Positions 51,082-60,688 of a stretch of DNA of 64,000 bases are shown here, in pieces. Every line of letters starts with the position of its first letter. Positions within the stretch are counted from its first letter, which is position 1. A model generated the notes under the pieces. The model was not told the origin of the DNA and did no database searches. It worked only from the letters and a program-made list of their open reading frames with translations. The translations under genes and the position numbers were made by a program. The DNA is from Planctomycetota bacterium (GTDB lineage: Bacteria > Planctomycetota > Phycisphaerae > UBA1845 > UTPLA1), in NCBI GenBank assembly GCA_016235815.1, contig JACRIM010000058.1:62001-126000 (forward strand), written 5' to 3'.

Positions 51082-52815
51082 ATGATACACCAACCCGATT
51101 CAATCAAGTCCACGCGTCGCAACCAGCTTACGTTTTTCATTCTGCTCGCCGTCGCCGTCGTGTACGGCATCGTCTCAGCGTTTCAGAAACGCTGGGTCTG
51201 CGATGATGCGTTCATCTCCTATCGATACGCACTGAATCTCGTTGAGGGACATGGCCTGGTCTACAACGCGGGTGAGCGCGTCGAGGGCTACAGCAACTTT
51301 CTCTGGACGCTCTGGTGCGCTGTGCCGATCGTGCTCGGCATTCGGTGCGAAACGTGGTCGATGATGTGGGGCATCGTTTGTTACGCCGGCACACTCACCC
51401 TGCTGGGAGACATCTCGCGACGACTCGCAATCAGGATTGGCGCAACGCCCGCCATTCCTATCGCGGCAATCCTCTGCGCCGCCCACGCCGACATGGCCGT
51501 CTTCGCCACCAGCGGCCTTGAGACATCCCTGTTCACAATGCTGGCGACCGCGGGCTACTGGGTATTCGTGTGTGGAGAGACAACAGGTCGCCACCGGCCG
51601 ATCGCGGCGGGAATCGTCATGACGCTCGCCGCGTTGACGCGTCCCGACGGTGTCATTTTCGGTGCCGTTCTGGGGGCCGCGTACTTGGCAGTGGCGAAAC
51701 CCCGCTGGCGAATCAGCTTTTTGTATGTCGCGGCTTTCGTGATCCCCCACGCCGCGTTTATCGCATGGCGGCTTTGGTACTACGGCGACTTCTTCCCCAA
51801 CACCTACTACGCCAAGAGCGGAAACCTCGCATGGTGGAGCCAGGGCTGGGCGTATCTAATGCTCTACTTGCAGAAGTACTGGGCCGTTGGTGCGTGCCTG
51901 CTCGGGCTTACTGCGTGTGTGATTCCTCGTCGCATTGAAACAAACGAGCGTGAAGACGATCGCGTCATTCGTCGACTCGCGGTCGTGGCAGCGGTAATGG
52001 CAGGAGCCTATACGCTGTTCATCGTGCGGGTGGGTGGCGACTTTATGTTCGGGCGGATGCTCGTGCCTGCGACACCTTTTTATATGGTCTTGGTCGAGTT
52101 GGGGATCGTCCGAGTCGCGCGACATCGATTCGCATTACCCATCGGAGCAACGGCCGTGTTGGCCTGTTGCATGGTGCTTCCCAGGTATCCAATGACCGGC
52201 CGCGAGATGATTTCCGGCATCGTCAATGAACATAGTTTCTACGGCACTTACCTACTTGACGAATCTCAGGACAAACGATCCGCCATCTATCGCAAGTACT
52301 TTGAGGGACTTCCGGTGACGCTGGCATTTCTTGGAGCCGAGGCGCACGCGATGTATCGCGGGCGCATTGCGACGGCGATTGAATGTGAAGCCGGCCTTAC
52401 GGATCGAACCATTGCAAGGCAGGCGCTGGTCAAACGAGGACGAATCGGGCACGAGAAAAACGCTTCGATTGACTATGTCATCCGCGAGCGCAAGGCGCAT
52501 TTCACCTTTCATGATTCCGCGATCGAGGTCTTGCATCTGACGGACCATGTGCTGCCGGTACGGGTATCACTCGACGGCCTTCCGGGTTTCGTGCTTTCGT
52601 GGGAACCGGCCATGGTGGAGGACGTTCGTCGACGAGGCGGACAGATTGAGGACCTGCCCGCCATGATTGATCGTTTCATCGCCGACCTGTCAAAGGCCGG
52701 CGACGCCGAGGTCGCGGACTTGTATCGTCGGCTGACGCTCATGTATTTTTCAACGGTGTCGGATCCGGTGCGAGAATCGCCGTTCCGCCAGCGGTTGAAA
52801 CTGCCGTCGACGTAG
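51082..52815 (+). CDS. GT-C family membrane glycosyltransferase (arabinosyltransferase AftB-like)
   Basis: 577 aa with about ten helices in the first 360 residues and a soluble C-terminal part. The first loop WVCDDAFISYRYALNLVEGH, then GLVYNAGERVEGYSNFLWTL, is the Asp-Asp and EGYSNFLW signature of lipid-phosphosugar-dependent GT-C enzymes related to AftB. These transfer sugars from polyprenyl phosphate on the outer face of the membrane. Acceptor and sugar are unknown here. It follows the PEP-CTERM gene by about 60 bp on the same strand, which could link it to surface glycosylation. Confidence 0.85.
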   Translation: MIHQPDSIKSTRRNQLTFFILLAVAVVYGIVSAFQKRWVCDDAFISYRYALNLVEGHGLVYNAGERVEGYSNFLWTLWCAVPIVLGIRCETWSMMWGIVCYAGTLTLLGDISRRLAIRIGATPAIPIAAILCAAHADMAVFATSGLETSLFTMLATAGYWVFVCGETTGRHRPIAAGIVMTLAALTRPDGVIFGAVLGAAYLAVAKPRWRISFLYVAAFVIPHAAFIAWRLWYYGDFFPNTYYAKSGNLAWWSQGWAYLMLYLQKYWAVGACLLGLTACVIPRRIETNEREDDRVIRRLAVVAAVMAGAYTLFIVRVGGDFMFGRMLVPATPFYMVLVELGIVRVARHRFALPIGATAVLACCMVLPRYPMTGREMISGIVNEHSFYGTYLLDESQDKRSAIYRKYFEGLPVTLAFLGAEAHAMYRGRIATAIECEAGLTDRTIARQALVKRGRIGHEKNASIDYVIRERKAHFTFHDSAIEVLHLTDHVLPVRVSLDGLPGFVLSWEPAMVEDVRRRGGQIEDLPAMIDRFIADLSKAGDAEVADLYRRLTLMYFSTVSDPVRESPFRQRLKLPST

Positions 52816-52899
52816 CCTGATGCGACTTGGTGATGCGGGCCTGAAGGCTTACAATACGAGTCTGCGATCGACGTTCTTTCCGCAAGTGGGAGTCTCCTG

Positions 52900-53943
52900 A
52901 TGACATGCAATCGGTTTTTCACGCGCGCCGCCATCGTCGCGACGGCTGGCCTTGTCCTCTGTTCAACTGCCCAGGCCTGGGACGAAGACGGTCACATCGC
53001 GGTTACACGCATCGCCCATCGCATCCTCCCCGAGCGAATGCCAGCATGGGTGAAGTCGCCGGAAATCCGGATGCGGCTTGAGTACCTGTCGGCCGAGCCG
53101 GATCGGTGGCGAGGGCAGAATGCGCCCGATCTCGAACACACCAACAACCCCGACCACTATTTCGACGTCGAGCAGATCGCGGACTATGGCCTGACGATGA
53201 AAACACTACCGGCGTTTCGGCGGCAGTTCACCGATGTGCTGGCTGCCGCGCGAGCGAAGGACTCCGCGCTGCTCAAAGACTACGATCCGGCCAAGGACAG
53301 AGACTACGTCAGACTCGTGCCGGGGCTGCTGCCATATCAGATCGCAGAACTTCAGTGGAAGGTGGCCTCGAGTTGGACCACGCTCAAGACGTATGAGCAA
53401 TACCGGGAGTACGTCACCGACGACATGATCGAGTACGCCCGCGCCAATGTCGTCTTCCATATGGGCATCCTGAGCCACTATGTCGGCGATGCCAGTCAAC
53501 CGCTGCACACCACGCATCATCACAACGGATGGGTCGGCGAGAACCCCAAGGGCTATACGACCGACAAGAAGTTCCACTCCTTTCTCGATGGCGGCCTGAT
53601 GGACATTCACCACGTCACGTCGGACACAGTGGTTTCGTTGAAAGCGTCCCCGCGAACCGTGACACCGAAGGGATATTTCGGAGACATCTGTGCATTCATC
53701 GATGAGACCCATCAGCAGGTGATCCCGCTTTATGAGATGGAAAAAAGCGGCGAACTGCGAAAGGCCCCGGGCAAGCCGTTCGTCGAAGCGAGGCTCGTGG
53801 CGGGCGGCGAGATGCTGGCGGGCGTCTGGGCCGCTGCGTATGACGGGTCGAAAATCGACGACTTTCGCGTGAAACGCCTGCTCGCAAAGGGAAAAGTGAA
53901 GGACCGCAACAAGGGCACAGGGACCCTGCGCTCACCGGATTAG
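52900..53943 (+). CDS. S1/P1-type zinc nuclease, secreted
   Basis: The signal peptide ends in QA just before W27, and the mature N-terminus WDEDGH supplies the first zinc ligands, as in S1/P1 nucleases. HFMGILSHYVGDASQPLHTT (near 185-210) carries the central His/Asp ligand cluster, with DGGLMDIHH further on. The family cleaves single-stranded nucleic acids and 3'-nucleotides at three zinc ions. GGGAG before ATG 52900 fits. Its stop overlaps the convergent neighbour by four bases. Confidence 0.88.
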   Translation: MTCNRFFTRAAIVATAGLVLCSTAQAWDEDGHIAVTRIAHRILPERMPAWVKSPEIRMRLEYLSAEPDRWRGQNAPDLEHTNNPDHYFDVEQIADYGLTMKTLPAFRRQFTDVLAAARAKDSALLKDYDPAKDRDYVRLVPGLLPYQIAELQWKVASSWTTLKTYEQYREYVTDDMIEYARANVVFHMGILSHYVGDASQPLHTTHHHNGWVGENPKGYTTDKKFHSFLDGGLMDIHHVTSDTVVSLKASPRTVTPKGYFGDICAFIDETHQQVIPLYEMEKSGELRKAPGKPFVEARLVAGGEMLAGVWAAAYDGSKIDDFRVKRLLAKGKVKDRNKGTGTLRSPD

Positions 53944-55217
53944 CCCGGAATCCCCACCCAGGCGAGATTGTTAAACGTAATAAACCGAAAATACCACACG
54001 CTCCACAGCACGCAGACCGCCACCAGCGCCATCGACCGGCGGGTCCAAAGGTACGGGGCGATCACGGCCATCCAGATCGGAATGAAGTCAAGCGCGAATC
54101 GGTAATACCCCGGCTGACGCCAACCGGTGTTGTGGTACATCAACAACATTCCCACGACGACAAACGAACACACCATCAGAGCGCGACGCGCCGCGTCGCG
54201 CCACCACTGCCGCGCGGTGGTGATGACCGCAATAAGAAGCGGACAGGTCCAGAAGATCCCCGCGCCGAAATCATTCATCGCACGCTCGACACCGGCCGAC
54301 GAAACACGCAAACCCGGTGGCTCCAGCATCATGAACTGAAAATTCTCTGCCGCGTACTCCGGTCGAAACAGCCCCGCGCGGGCGCGCTGGGCAATGGGGT
54401 CATCGCGGCCGTCGTAGATTCGAACGTAGCCGGTATTGAAGGGCGAGCCGAACTTGGCCGCGTTGAGCGCCATGTATCCGCCGATGGCGATCACGGCTCC
54501 GTACGCCACCATGCCGATTCGACGCCTCCGCTCGCCGGCATTCGATTTCCATGCGAACCACACCATCGCGGGCAAATAGAGCAGCGTGAGTTGCCGGCTC
54601 CAAAACGCCAACACCAGTCCAATGATGCTCGGCCATCCGCGGCGGCATCCGAGCAAATCCGACGTCATAAGAAACAACCCGCAACAGGCCAGTACGTGAT
54701 TTACTTCGAAAAAGCCGCCGATCCGGCAAAGAGACAGCATGACCAACATCGGTGTCCCAAGCAGAAACGCGAGGGTGAGAACGGCCGCCTGCCACGGCTT
54801 GGCGGTGGCCCGTGCAAATGCTCCATACGGAATTATCAATGCGAATCCGCCCACAAGGACTCGAAACATCCACGAGGGAAAAGGTGATTGCGCGCCGACG
54901 AGTTTCGAAACCTTTAGGGCGACAAAGCTGACGAAAGTGAACGCCGGCGGAAAGGCATTGAGCAGGCGCCCATCCACGCGGGCGGCCTCGCGCTGCGGCG
55001 GCTCAAGTTCAAACGTGCCCCGATCCCATGCGACGGCCTCCGCAAGGTTAATGTTGTGCGAGGGTGTTACTTCCCATTCCGTCAATCGGATACGGGCGCC
55101 GTCGATGACCAAGACGGCGACAAGGGAAAGCGCCAACCAAAGCACATGATCGCGCCACGGGGAACCGGTCTGACATGCACCGGCGTCGCCGCCGGGTCCT
55201 GGTCGTGTGTCGGTCAA
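53940..55217 (-). CDS. Polytopic membrane protein, possible GT-C glycosyltransferase
   Basis: 425 aa with about ten helices. After the first helix lies a loop with SHNINLAEAVAWDRGTFELE, then LLNAFPPAFTFVSF, which resembles the first periplasmic loop of PMT-like GT-C enzymes, but the diagnostic Asp pair is not obvious. FNTGYVRIYDGRDD lies in a later loop. Function is uncertain; by analogy with the GT-C gene at 51082 it may act in envelope glycan assembly. It is convergent with the nuclease (4-bp overlap) and follows the TPR-like gene by 10 bp. Confidence 0.7.
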   Translation of the reverse strand: MTDTRPGPGGDAGACQTGSPWRDHVLWLALSLVAVLVIDGARIRLTEWEVTPSHNINLAEAVAWDRGTFELEPPQREAARVDGRLLNAFPPAFTFVSFVALKVSKLVGAQSPFPSWMFRVLVGGFALIIPYGAFARATAKPWQAAVLTLAFLLGTPMLVMLSLCRIGGFFEVNHVLACCGLFLMTSDLLGCRRGWPSIIGLVLAFWSRQLTLLYLPAMVWFAWKSNAGERRRRIGMVAYGAVIAIGGYMALNAAKFGSPFNTGYVRIYDGRDDPIAQRARAGLFRPEYAAENFQFMMLEPPGLRVSSAGVERAMNDFGAGIFWTCPLLIAVITTARQWWRDAARRALMVCSFVVVGMLLMYHNTGWRQPGYYRFALDFIPIWMAVIAPYLWTRRSMALVAVCVLWSVWYFRFITFNNLAWVGIPG

Positions 55218-55227
55218 TCGGCACCGG

Positions 55228-56451
55228 TCATGGTTCGTCGGATTCTTCCTCGTCGTTTTCGGCCGGCTTGGACGAAGCGTCGGTCAGCTCCGGGATACCG
55301 GTGATCGACTCATCCAAGACGAGGGTGGTCATACTGCGGCCCTGAGGTTCCAGTTTCCGAGATTCTTCCGCCGCCGCTGCTGCCAGCTCCGCTTTTCCTT
55401 CATCGCGAAGACGATCGGACCACTCACGATACAAGTCGGCCTGTAGAGTTTTCACCCTGTCCAAGACGGCAATGCGTTTCGATTCATCCTCGCCTTCAAA
55501 CCACGACTCCGCGCGGACCGCGATTCGTGCAGCGAGCGAGATCGCCGCGACATAATCGCCCTTCTCTGCCAGTGCGCGGCATCGCTCGAAACGGATGAAG
55601 AGACCGATCATCGGCGATGCCGGCGGAGAAAGTACCGGCCGTGCCACTTGCAGCGCACGATCCGGTTTTCCGGCCCGGCGATATGCCACAACCTGCCAAA
55701 GCTTGGCGGACTCGGAAATCTGCTTGTTGTCGTCGTCGACATAGGGAGCCAATTCGCCGCAGACGTCGATCAGGCTCTGGCGCGACTCGTCTGAGTCCGT
55801 CGATTCATTCAGCGCGATAAATGCCCGACCGAACACCCTCAGCAGCTCGGAGCGGCGGCGCAGTTCACTGGTGTCAGCGTCTTTATTCTTCGATTCGACG
55901 TCGGCAAGCAGGCGGTCCGCTGCATCAAGATGGAAAAAGGCCTTTTGAACGATCGTGTGCAGTTCGGAACTGCGTTCAGGAGGCGAGGTTGCGGATGCAG
56001 CATCCCCGCGTTTCGGCGGTTCCGATTTGCCGGAATCACGTTCTGCAACGTGATCGGCGTCGTCCTTGGTCGGGATGTGAACAGGTTTGTTAAGCCACGC
56101 CATGAGTCGAATCGTCGAGTCTCTCACAATCCGACAGCGCGCCACGGACAGATACCCGCGCACGCGGCTCAGTGCCTCCGACTCCGTTGTCGCGTCGTCG
56201 GTCCACGATGCGATCAGCGATTCCGCATCTCCACACACGCTGTCTGAATTCTCTGTGCCTTTTGCTGGTTGACTTGTTGCAAGAAGAGCCGATTCTTTTG
56301 ACGGCCCCTCCGGGACAGCCCCCCCGGCGCCGACCAGCATGAAAACCCACGCCATCAGCCGGGCGCAGGTGCGCGACCGGAACCAACGTGTATCTTCACA
56401 CGGGGTTCGCCCGCTAGCCCCGACGATTCGTAAGTCGCGCAAGAATGGCAT
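55228..56451 (-). CDS. Helical secreted protein of unknown function
   Basis: Up to 407 aa. The hydrophobic stretch LMAWVFMLVGAGGAVPEGP lies 32 residues in, so the true start may be ATG 56355 rather than 56451. The remainder is Ala/Glu-rich helical, with TPR-like units (WQVVAYRRAGKPDRALQVAR; FERCRALAEKGDYVAAISLA) and an acidic tail. A near-consensus promoter ends nine bases before ATG 56451: if that start is used the mRNA is almost leaderless; otherwise it has a leader of about 100 bases. No family is recognised. Confidence 0.6.
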   Translation of the reverse strand: MPFLRDLRIVGASGRTPCEDTRWFRSRTCARLMAWVFMLVGAGGAVPEGPSKESALLATSQPAKGTENSDSVCGDAESLIASWTDDATTESEALSRVRGYLSVARCRIVRDSTIRLMAWLNKPVHIPTKDDADHVAERDSGKSEPPKRGDAASATSPPERSSELHTIVQKAFFHLDAADRLLADVESKNKDADTSELRRRSELLRVFGRAFIALNESTDSDESRQSLIDVCGELAPYVDDDNKQISESAKLWQVVAYRRAGKPDRALQVARPVLSPPASPMIGLFIRFERCRALAEKGDYVAAISLAARIAVRAESWFEGEDESKRIAVLDRVKTLQADLYREWSDRLRDEGKAELAAAAAEESRKLEPQGRSMTTLVLDESITGIPELTDASSKPAENDEEESDEP

Positions 56452-56460
56452 GTTGCCTCG

Positions 56461-56488
56461 ATTATAGGTCGCTCCGCATTCCGGTCAA
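56461..56488 (-). promoter_or_regulatory. Near-consensus sigma70 promoter
   Basis: Minus-strand TTGACC (56483-56488) and TATAAT (56461-56466) are 16 bases apart. The -10 is perfect and the -35 differs by one base, rare in this GC-rich DNA. The expected start point falls within a few bases of ATG 56451. Confidence 0.6.
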
Positions 56489-56534
56489 AAGACCCGTAGA
56501 GGCGACACCGGCGAAGAATATGCACTGGGCAAAC

Positions 56535-56564
56535 TTGGAATGCGGACCATGCCGATGATAGAAT
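56535..56564 (+). promoter_or_regulatory. Promoter of the first small lipoprotein gene
   Basis: TTGGAA (56535-56540) and TAGAAT (56559-56564) are 18 bases apart and would give a leader of about 35 bases before ATG 56606. It is back to back with the promoter at 56461-56488. Confidence 0.4.
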
Positions 56565-56605
56565 ACGGAAGCCTCGCTACCCTAAGTGCTTCCCTCGGAT
56601 TAACC

Positions 56606-56872
56606 ATGGCATCACGGATGATTTTGAGTCGACTTACCGCCATCGTTGTTGGCTTATCGGCCATCTTCGGTGGCTGCACCCCCACCGTCTTCGATCCACC
56701 TCTCACGTCGACGATCGCAGGCCTCGATCTCGCCGGCCTTAAAGAGATCCAGGAAGATGAACGACTCACGACGGATGAGAAACGCGAACAGATTCGGACC
56801 GCCATCGGCGCGCCGAACACCCCCGAAGGCGACCGACTGGTGAATTTCCTGCTCGATTTGAACATCCCGTAA
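56606..56872 (+). CDS. Small lipoprotein, 88 aa, unknown
   Basis: The N-terminus MASRMILSRLTAIVVGLSAI runs into FGGC, a plausible lipobox with cysteine near residue 24. The mature part is short and acidic (LKEIQEDERLTTDEKREQIR). No family is recognised. ATG 56606 lies downstream of a good promoter; the next methionine, 56618, would also fit. It precedes another small lipoprotein gene by about 90 bp, suggesting a pair. Confidence 0.6.
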   Translation: MASRMILSRLTAIVVGLSAIFGGCTPTVFDPPLTSTIAGLDLAGLKEIQEDERLTTDEKREQIRTAIGAPNTPEGDRLVNFLLDLNIP

Positions 56873-56961
56873 CGGATGAAGCGATAACGTGTCGCATCGT
56901 ATGATTGCAGACAGGCCCACGGAGGCCGGATTGACCTCGCGAACAATTGGAGATGAGAATC

Positions 56962-57381
56962 ATGAGCATGAAGAAGATTGCAATGGGCCTCGTGTGTGTC
57001 GTGACGGCGGCAGCCTCAACCGGCTGTGGCGACCTGGTCTCCGGCGTTAACAAAATCGCCAGCGGTCAGATCTGTTCGCTCACCGCGAACGAAATAATCG
57101 CGCTCAATGGCGCTGCGGTTCAGGTCGGCGCTTCGCAAACCCCGCCACTCACAATCCCGGCGATTACGACCGCCCAGGCGCAGGCGCTGGCGGATTTCTT
57201 CGCTCTGAACGCTATTTGCACCGCCCAGGATATCGAAGGCCTGCCGGCCCGCATTGAAGCGGGCGAAGAGCTTCAGGGCCTGGATGCACTGGCCGCCGCA
57301 TTCGGCGAAGACACCATCGATCCATCGAATCTCGACCCGACTGTCCTGCTTAATCTGCTGAACCAGATTCTGGGGACGTAG
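56962..57381 (+). CDS. Small lipoprotein, 139 aa, unknown
   Basis: The start MSMKKIAMGLVCVVTAAAST followed by GCGD gives a typical lipoprotein signal with Cys near residue 22. The mature protein is Ala/Leu-rich with ITTAQAQALADFFAL and a Leu-rich end (VLLNLLNQILGT). GGAG nine bases before ATG 56962 marks this start over in-frame methionines further upstream. It is a neighbour of, but not clearly similar to, the lipoprotein at 56606. Confidence 0.65.
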   Translation: MSMKKIAMGLVCVVTAAASTGCGDLVSGVNKIASGQICSLTANEIIALNGAAVQVGASQTPPLTIPAITTAQAQALADFFALNAICTAQDIEGLPARIEAGEELQGLDALAAAFGEDTIDPSNLDPTVLLNLLNQILGT

Positions 57382-57521
57382 ACGTCCGATCACCTACTCC
57401 ATCACATTTTCCGACGACCCGCTTGGCGAACGGTCAAGCGGGTCGTCGTCGTTTTGGCAGCCGCGGAAATGGTCGTTTGTACACAGCGGGCGTACAATAC
57501 CGTAGCGCCGAAAGGAATTCG

Positions 57522-58145
57522 ATGTTCAGCGGCATCATTGATGCAACAGGCCAGGTGCGATCGTGCGAGCCGAGTGCGGCCGGGCGACGACTCGTGATCC
57601 GCGCGCCGGGGTATTGGGCCGATGCAGCGCATGGCGCCAGCATCGCGATTGACGGCGTCTGCCTGACCGTGACAAACCAGGATGAGGCCGATGCGTCGTT
57701 CGACGTCGTTGCCGAGACCCTTCGATGCACAACGCTCGGCGGCTTGAAACCGGGCCATCGCGTCAATTTGCAAAAGTCCCTCCGTGCCGGCGATCGAATC
57801 GACGGCCATTTCGTCCAGGGACACGTCGACGCATTGGGGACCATCGCCCGCATCGACCGGGACCGCGGCGAATCGATGTGGTGGTTTGACGTTGACGAGT
57901 CCACCATTCGATACCTCATCCCCAAGGGATCGGTGGCCATTGATGGTATTTCGCTTACGGTCGCCGCAATTGACGGGCTGCAGTTGGGCGTCGCCATCAT
58001 CCCCACGACACTTGAACTTACCACCTTGGGAACCAAACAGGTCGGCGACGCCGTCAACATCGAGACCGACATCCTTTCGCGAACAATTGTTGAGACCCTG
58101 GAGCGCGTTTCCGCTCCGCGAGTTCCACTGGCGAGCGGGGTGTAG
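57522..58145 (+). CDS. ribE: Riboflavin synthase, alpha subunit
   Basis: A 207-aa enzyme that dismutates two 6,7-dimethyl-8-ribityllumazine molecules into riboflavin. It starts MFSGIIDATGQVRS, the family's MFTGIIE start, and contains two lumazine-binding barrels, each with a GxxLTV motif (IDGVCLTV, IDGISLTV), plus GHFVQGHVD. GAAAGGA lies eight bases before ATG 57522, so upstream in-frame codons are not used. The symbol is ribE in E. coli convention (ribC in other schemes). Other riboflavin genes are not in the window. Confidence 0.95.
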   Translation: MFSGIIDATGQVRSCEPSAAGRRLVIRAPGYWADAAHGASIAIDGVCLTVTNQDEADASFDVVAETLRCTTLGGLKPGHRVNLQKSLRAGDRIDGHFVQGHVDALGTIARIDRDRGESMWWFDVDESTIRYLIPKGSVAIDGISLTVAAIDGLQLGVAIIPTTLELTTLGTKQVGDAVNIETDILSRTIVETLERVSAPRVPLASGV

Positions 58146-58146
58146 C

Positions 58147-59214
58147 ATGGCAACATCCCTCCCCTATCGACCGACCATCGGCATCACCATGGGCGACCCC
58201 GGCGGCATCGGGGCCGAAGTCATCGTCAAGGCCTTGGCGGATGAATCACTTCGCGGCAAAGCACGCTACATCATCTACGGACTCGATGAGCAACTTGAAT
58301 ACGCAGCCGATCAGGCCGAATTGCGGCAATACTGGACGCGCCGTCCCCATGAAGACGCGCTGCCGGCCGAGGGCGAGGTCGTCGTCGCGGATTACGACGA
58401 CCTTTCGCTTGAGGGACGCCTGTTACGAAAGCCGTCGGCGGAGCAAGGCCGCGCGTCCATGCGGTTCCTCGATGACGGCATCACCGATGCACGGGCCAAT
58501 CGGATCGATGCACTCGTTACGGCACCCATCAATAAATCGGCGTGGCACATGGCCGGCTTTGAGTGGCCGGGCCATACGGAACTGCTAGCAGCGCGTTTCA
58601 AGACGCGTCGGGTCACGATGATGTTCACCGGCGGGCCGCTCAAAGTGGCGCTGGCCAGCGTGCACGAACCGCTCTTCGAATTGCGCAATCACTTCACCAT
58701 CGGACTGGTCTTTCAACCAATCGACTTGATGCACCAAGCCCTTCAGCGCTGGTTCGGAGTCGAACGACCGAAGATCGGCGTGGCCGGGCTGAATCCCCAT
58801 GCAGGCGAAGGCGGGCAGTTTGGCGACGAGGAACAACGCGTGATTGAGCCGGCCGTCGACATGGCCCGAAACGCGGGTATCGCCGCAAGCGGACCCCATC
58901 CGGCGGATACGCTTTTCTGGCGCGCGGCCCAAGGCGAATTTGATGGTGTCGTCGCGATGTATCACGATCAGGCTCTGATACCCGTGAAACTTCTGGCATT
59001 CGACCGAGCGGTAAATCTCACGCTTGGACTTCCGATCATCCGCACCAGCCCGGACCACGGCACGGCGTATGACATTGCCGGAAAGAACCTGGCCGACGCG
59101 GGATCAATGAAGTCAGCGATTCGTTTGGCGGTGGATCTCGCCATGAAGAACCACGCTACGCCGGCTGAAAGGGCAAACCCCGTTTCGGAACCGCTCGAGG
59201 ACGTCCGCGAGTAG
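58147..59214 (+). CDS. pdxA: 4-hydroxythreonine-4-phosphate dehydrogenase
   Basis: A 355-aa NAD-dependent enzyme of pyridoxal-phosphate biosynthesis. Motifs: IGITMGDPGGIGAEVIVKAL at the N-terminus, FEWPGHTELL with a metal-ligand His, VAMYHDQALIPVK with the second His, and TSPDHGTAYDIAGK with the third. ATG 58147 follows the ribE stop by one base, so the two vitamin genes are likely co-transcribed. The 3' end overlaps the convergent methyltransferase gene by 59 bases. Confidence 0.95.
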   Translation: MATSLPYRPTIGITMGDPGGIGAEVIVKALADESLRGKARYIIYGLDEQLEYAADQAELRQYWTRRPHEDALPAEGEVVVADYDDLSLEGRLLRKPSAEQGRASMRFLDDGITDARANRIDALVTAPINKSAWHMAGFEWPGHTELLAARFKTRRVTMMFTGGPLKVALASVHEPLFELRNHFTIGLVFQPIDLMHQALQRWFGVERPKIGVAGLNPHAGEGGQFGDEEQRVIEPAVDMARNAGIAASGPHPADTLFWRAAQGEFDGVVAMYHDQALIPVKLLAFDRAVNLTLGLPIIRTSPDHGTAYDIAGKNLADAGSMKSAIRLAVDLAMKNHATPAERANPVSEPLEDVRE

Positions 59215-60688
59215 GAATCAGATTGTCCGGGATTGTCACCGCCTCCACATCTTTCGGCTCAACCTTTAATAATCCATCGGCATAAAGACGAACATGGGCT
59301 TGCAGCGCGCCGTGCCCCGCCGAACTGCTGAGCCATTCGAATAACTTCCTAGCAGTCGCGCGCTGTCCGTCGCGTGGGTAGATTCCGTGGTAGGCCGTGA
59401 GATTCAGAACGTTCGCCTCATTCCAAACGATGCGAAACCGCCCCCGCGCGAACACGGAGATAAGAATCGGCGCAGGCATTCGGTGCTCGGGGAGATACCA
59501 CGTCGGCCGATGGGATGGCAGATAACGTGAATGAACGCCGCGTTTTTTTCCGTGTTCAAGATAGCTGCGAACCGCGGGATTCAGCGGCGTGCCGGGTTGC
59601 AAAAGAAAAACACGCTCGTCCTCCGTTATCAGCCGGCGCAGGTCGTCCGCGGTTATTCGGTCCCGGCGTATCTGACGAGCTTTCGTGATGCAGGGCCGCA
59701 CATCTCGACGCGCGATCTTCCATTTCTTGAGGTCCGATGGGCGAAGCGTGAAATAATCGTTTGCGCCGGTGGCGATTCCGCGTGAGCATGTGGCGAAGTC
59801 GGAGAGCTTCCGAGTCGACCTGTCGGAGGTCGACCGCTTGTCCAGCGCATTCCACTTTTCATTCGCTTGTAATTCCGCCGGAAGCCAGGATGTTGCGGCA
59901 TCGAAATCCAAGGCGGCAAGGCCTCGCTCGTCGGATACCGTCGCACACCGAATCGGATCGGCAGGTCGCCGCCCCTTGCGGAGCAGTGTGATACAGGCAG
60001 TCGTCAGCACACCGTCAAAAACGCTTGCGCCATGATCGAACTGAATAATGGCATCGAGAAGATTCTCGCGCAGCAGGTATGACTTCAACGCGACACCAAA
60101 GTCCGCGCGGAGCCATTCGGATGGTGTAATAATCGCAGCGCGGCCCCTGGCAGAAAGCAACGAACCAATCTTCAGGACGAAAAGGCCGTAAAGATTGGTG
60201 GTCCGCGGAATCGGCGCGCCCGTGACACGCTCCAGATCGCGCCACGCCCGCGGGCCATAGTCGAAATCGTGATGCCGAACATAAGGCGGGTTCGCAATAA
60301 CGGCGTCGAAAGGCCCGACATGCCGTTTCGTGATGAAGTCCGCCGCCGCAACGCGGCAGGCGATGGACGTGGGCGTCCTCAATTTCGCAATCATGACGGG
60401 ATCGATGTCGAGCAAGTGCAGTTCACGCGGCCTAGCGTGTCGTGGAAGCGCGGCAATCGCGTCAACAAAAACCCCCGGGCCGACGGCCGGGTCCAGTGCG
60501 ATGCGCGGCGACTCGCGACACACCCATTCCGCCATCCAGTCGGCGATGGGGCGAGGCGTAAAAAATTGACCGAGCCGGCGCGGGGCCGGCGCGGATGAAG
60601 GCAGTCGATTTTGCGATTGAGACCGATCAGGGGAACGGGGTGTCGATCCAAGTTCGAATGTCGTTGCCGTCGAAGAGCGTGTCATCAT
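59156..60688 (-). CDS. N6-adenine DNA methyltransferase, no restriction partner seen
   Basis: A 510-aa class I methyltransferase. GQFFTPRPIADWM, then DPAVGPGVFVD (SAM-binding motif I) and IANPPYVRHH (motif IV, N133-P-P-Y136) define a gamma-type N6-adenine enzyme of the PaeR7I/Eco57I kind; the C-terminal part should be the target recognition domain. No nuclease gene is adjacent, so it is orphan in this window. Its start (ATG ATG at 60685-60688) lies 62 bases inside the preceding gene and no Shine-Dalgarno is visible. The end overlaps pdxA on the other strand. Confidence 0.85.
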   Translation of the reverse strand: MMTRSSTATTFELGSTPRSPDRSQSQNRLPSSAPAPRRLGQFFTPRPIADWMAEWVCRESPRIALDPAVGPGVFVDAIAALPRHARPRELHLLDIDPVMIAKLRTPTSIACRVAAADFITKRHVGPFDAVIANPPYVRHHDFDYGPRAWRDLERVTGAPIPRTTNLYGLFVLKIGSLLSARGRAAIITPSEWLRADFGVALKSYLLRENLLDAIIQFDHGASVFDGVLTTACITLLRKGRRPADPIRCATVSDERGLAALDFDAATSWLPAELQANEKWNALDKRSTSDRSTRKLSDFATCSRGIATGANDYFTLRPSDLKKWKIARRDVRPCITKARQIRRDRITADDLRRLITEDERVFLLQPGTPLNPAVRSYLEHGKKRGVHSRYLPSHRPTWYLPEHRMPAPILISVFARGRFRIVWNEANVLNLTAYHGIYPRDGQRATARKLFEWLSSSAGHGALQAHVRLYADGLLKVEPKDVEAVTIPDNLIPTRGRPRAVPKRGLPFQPA

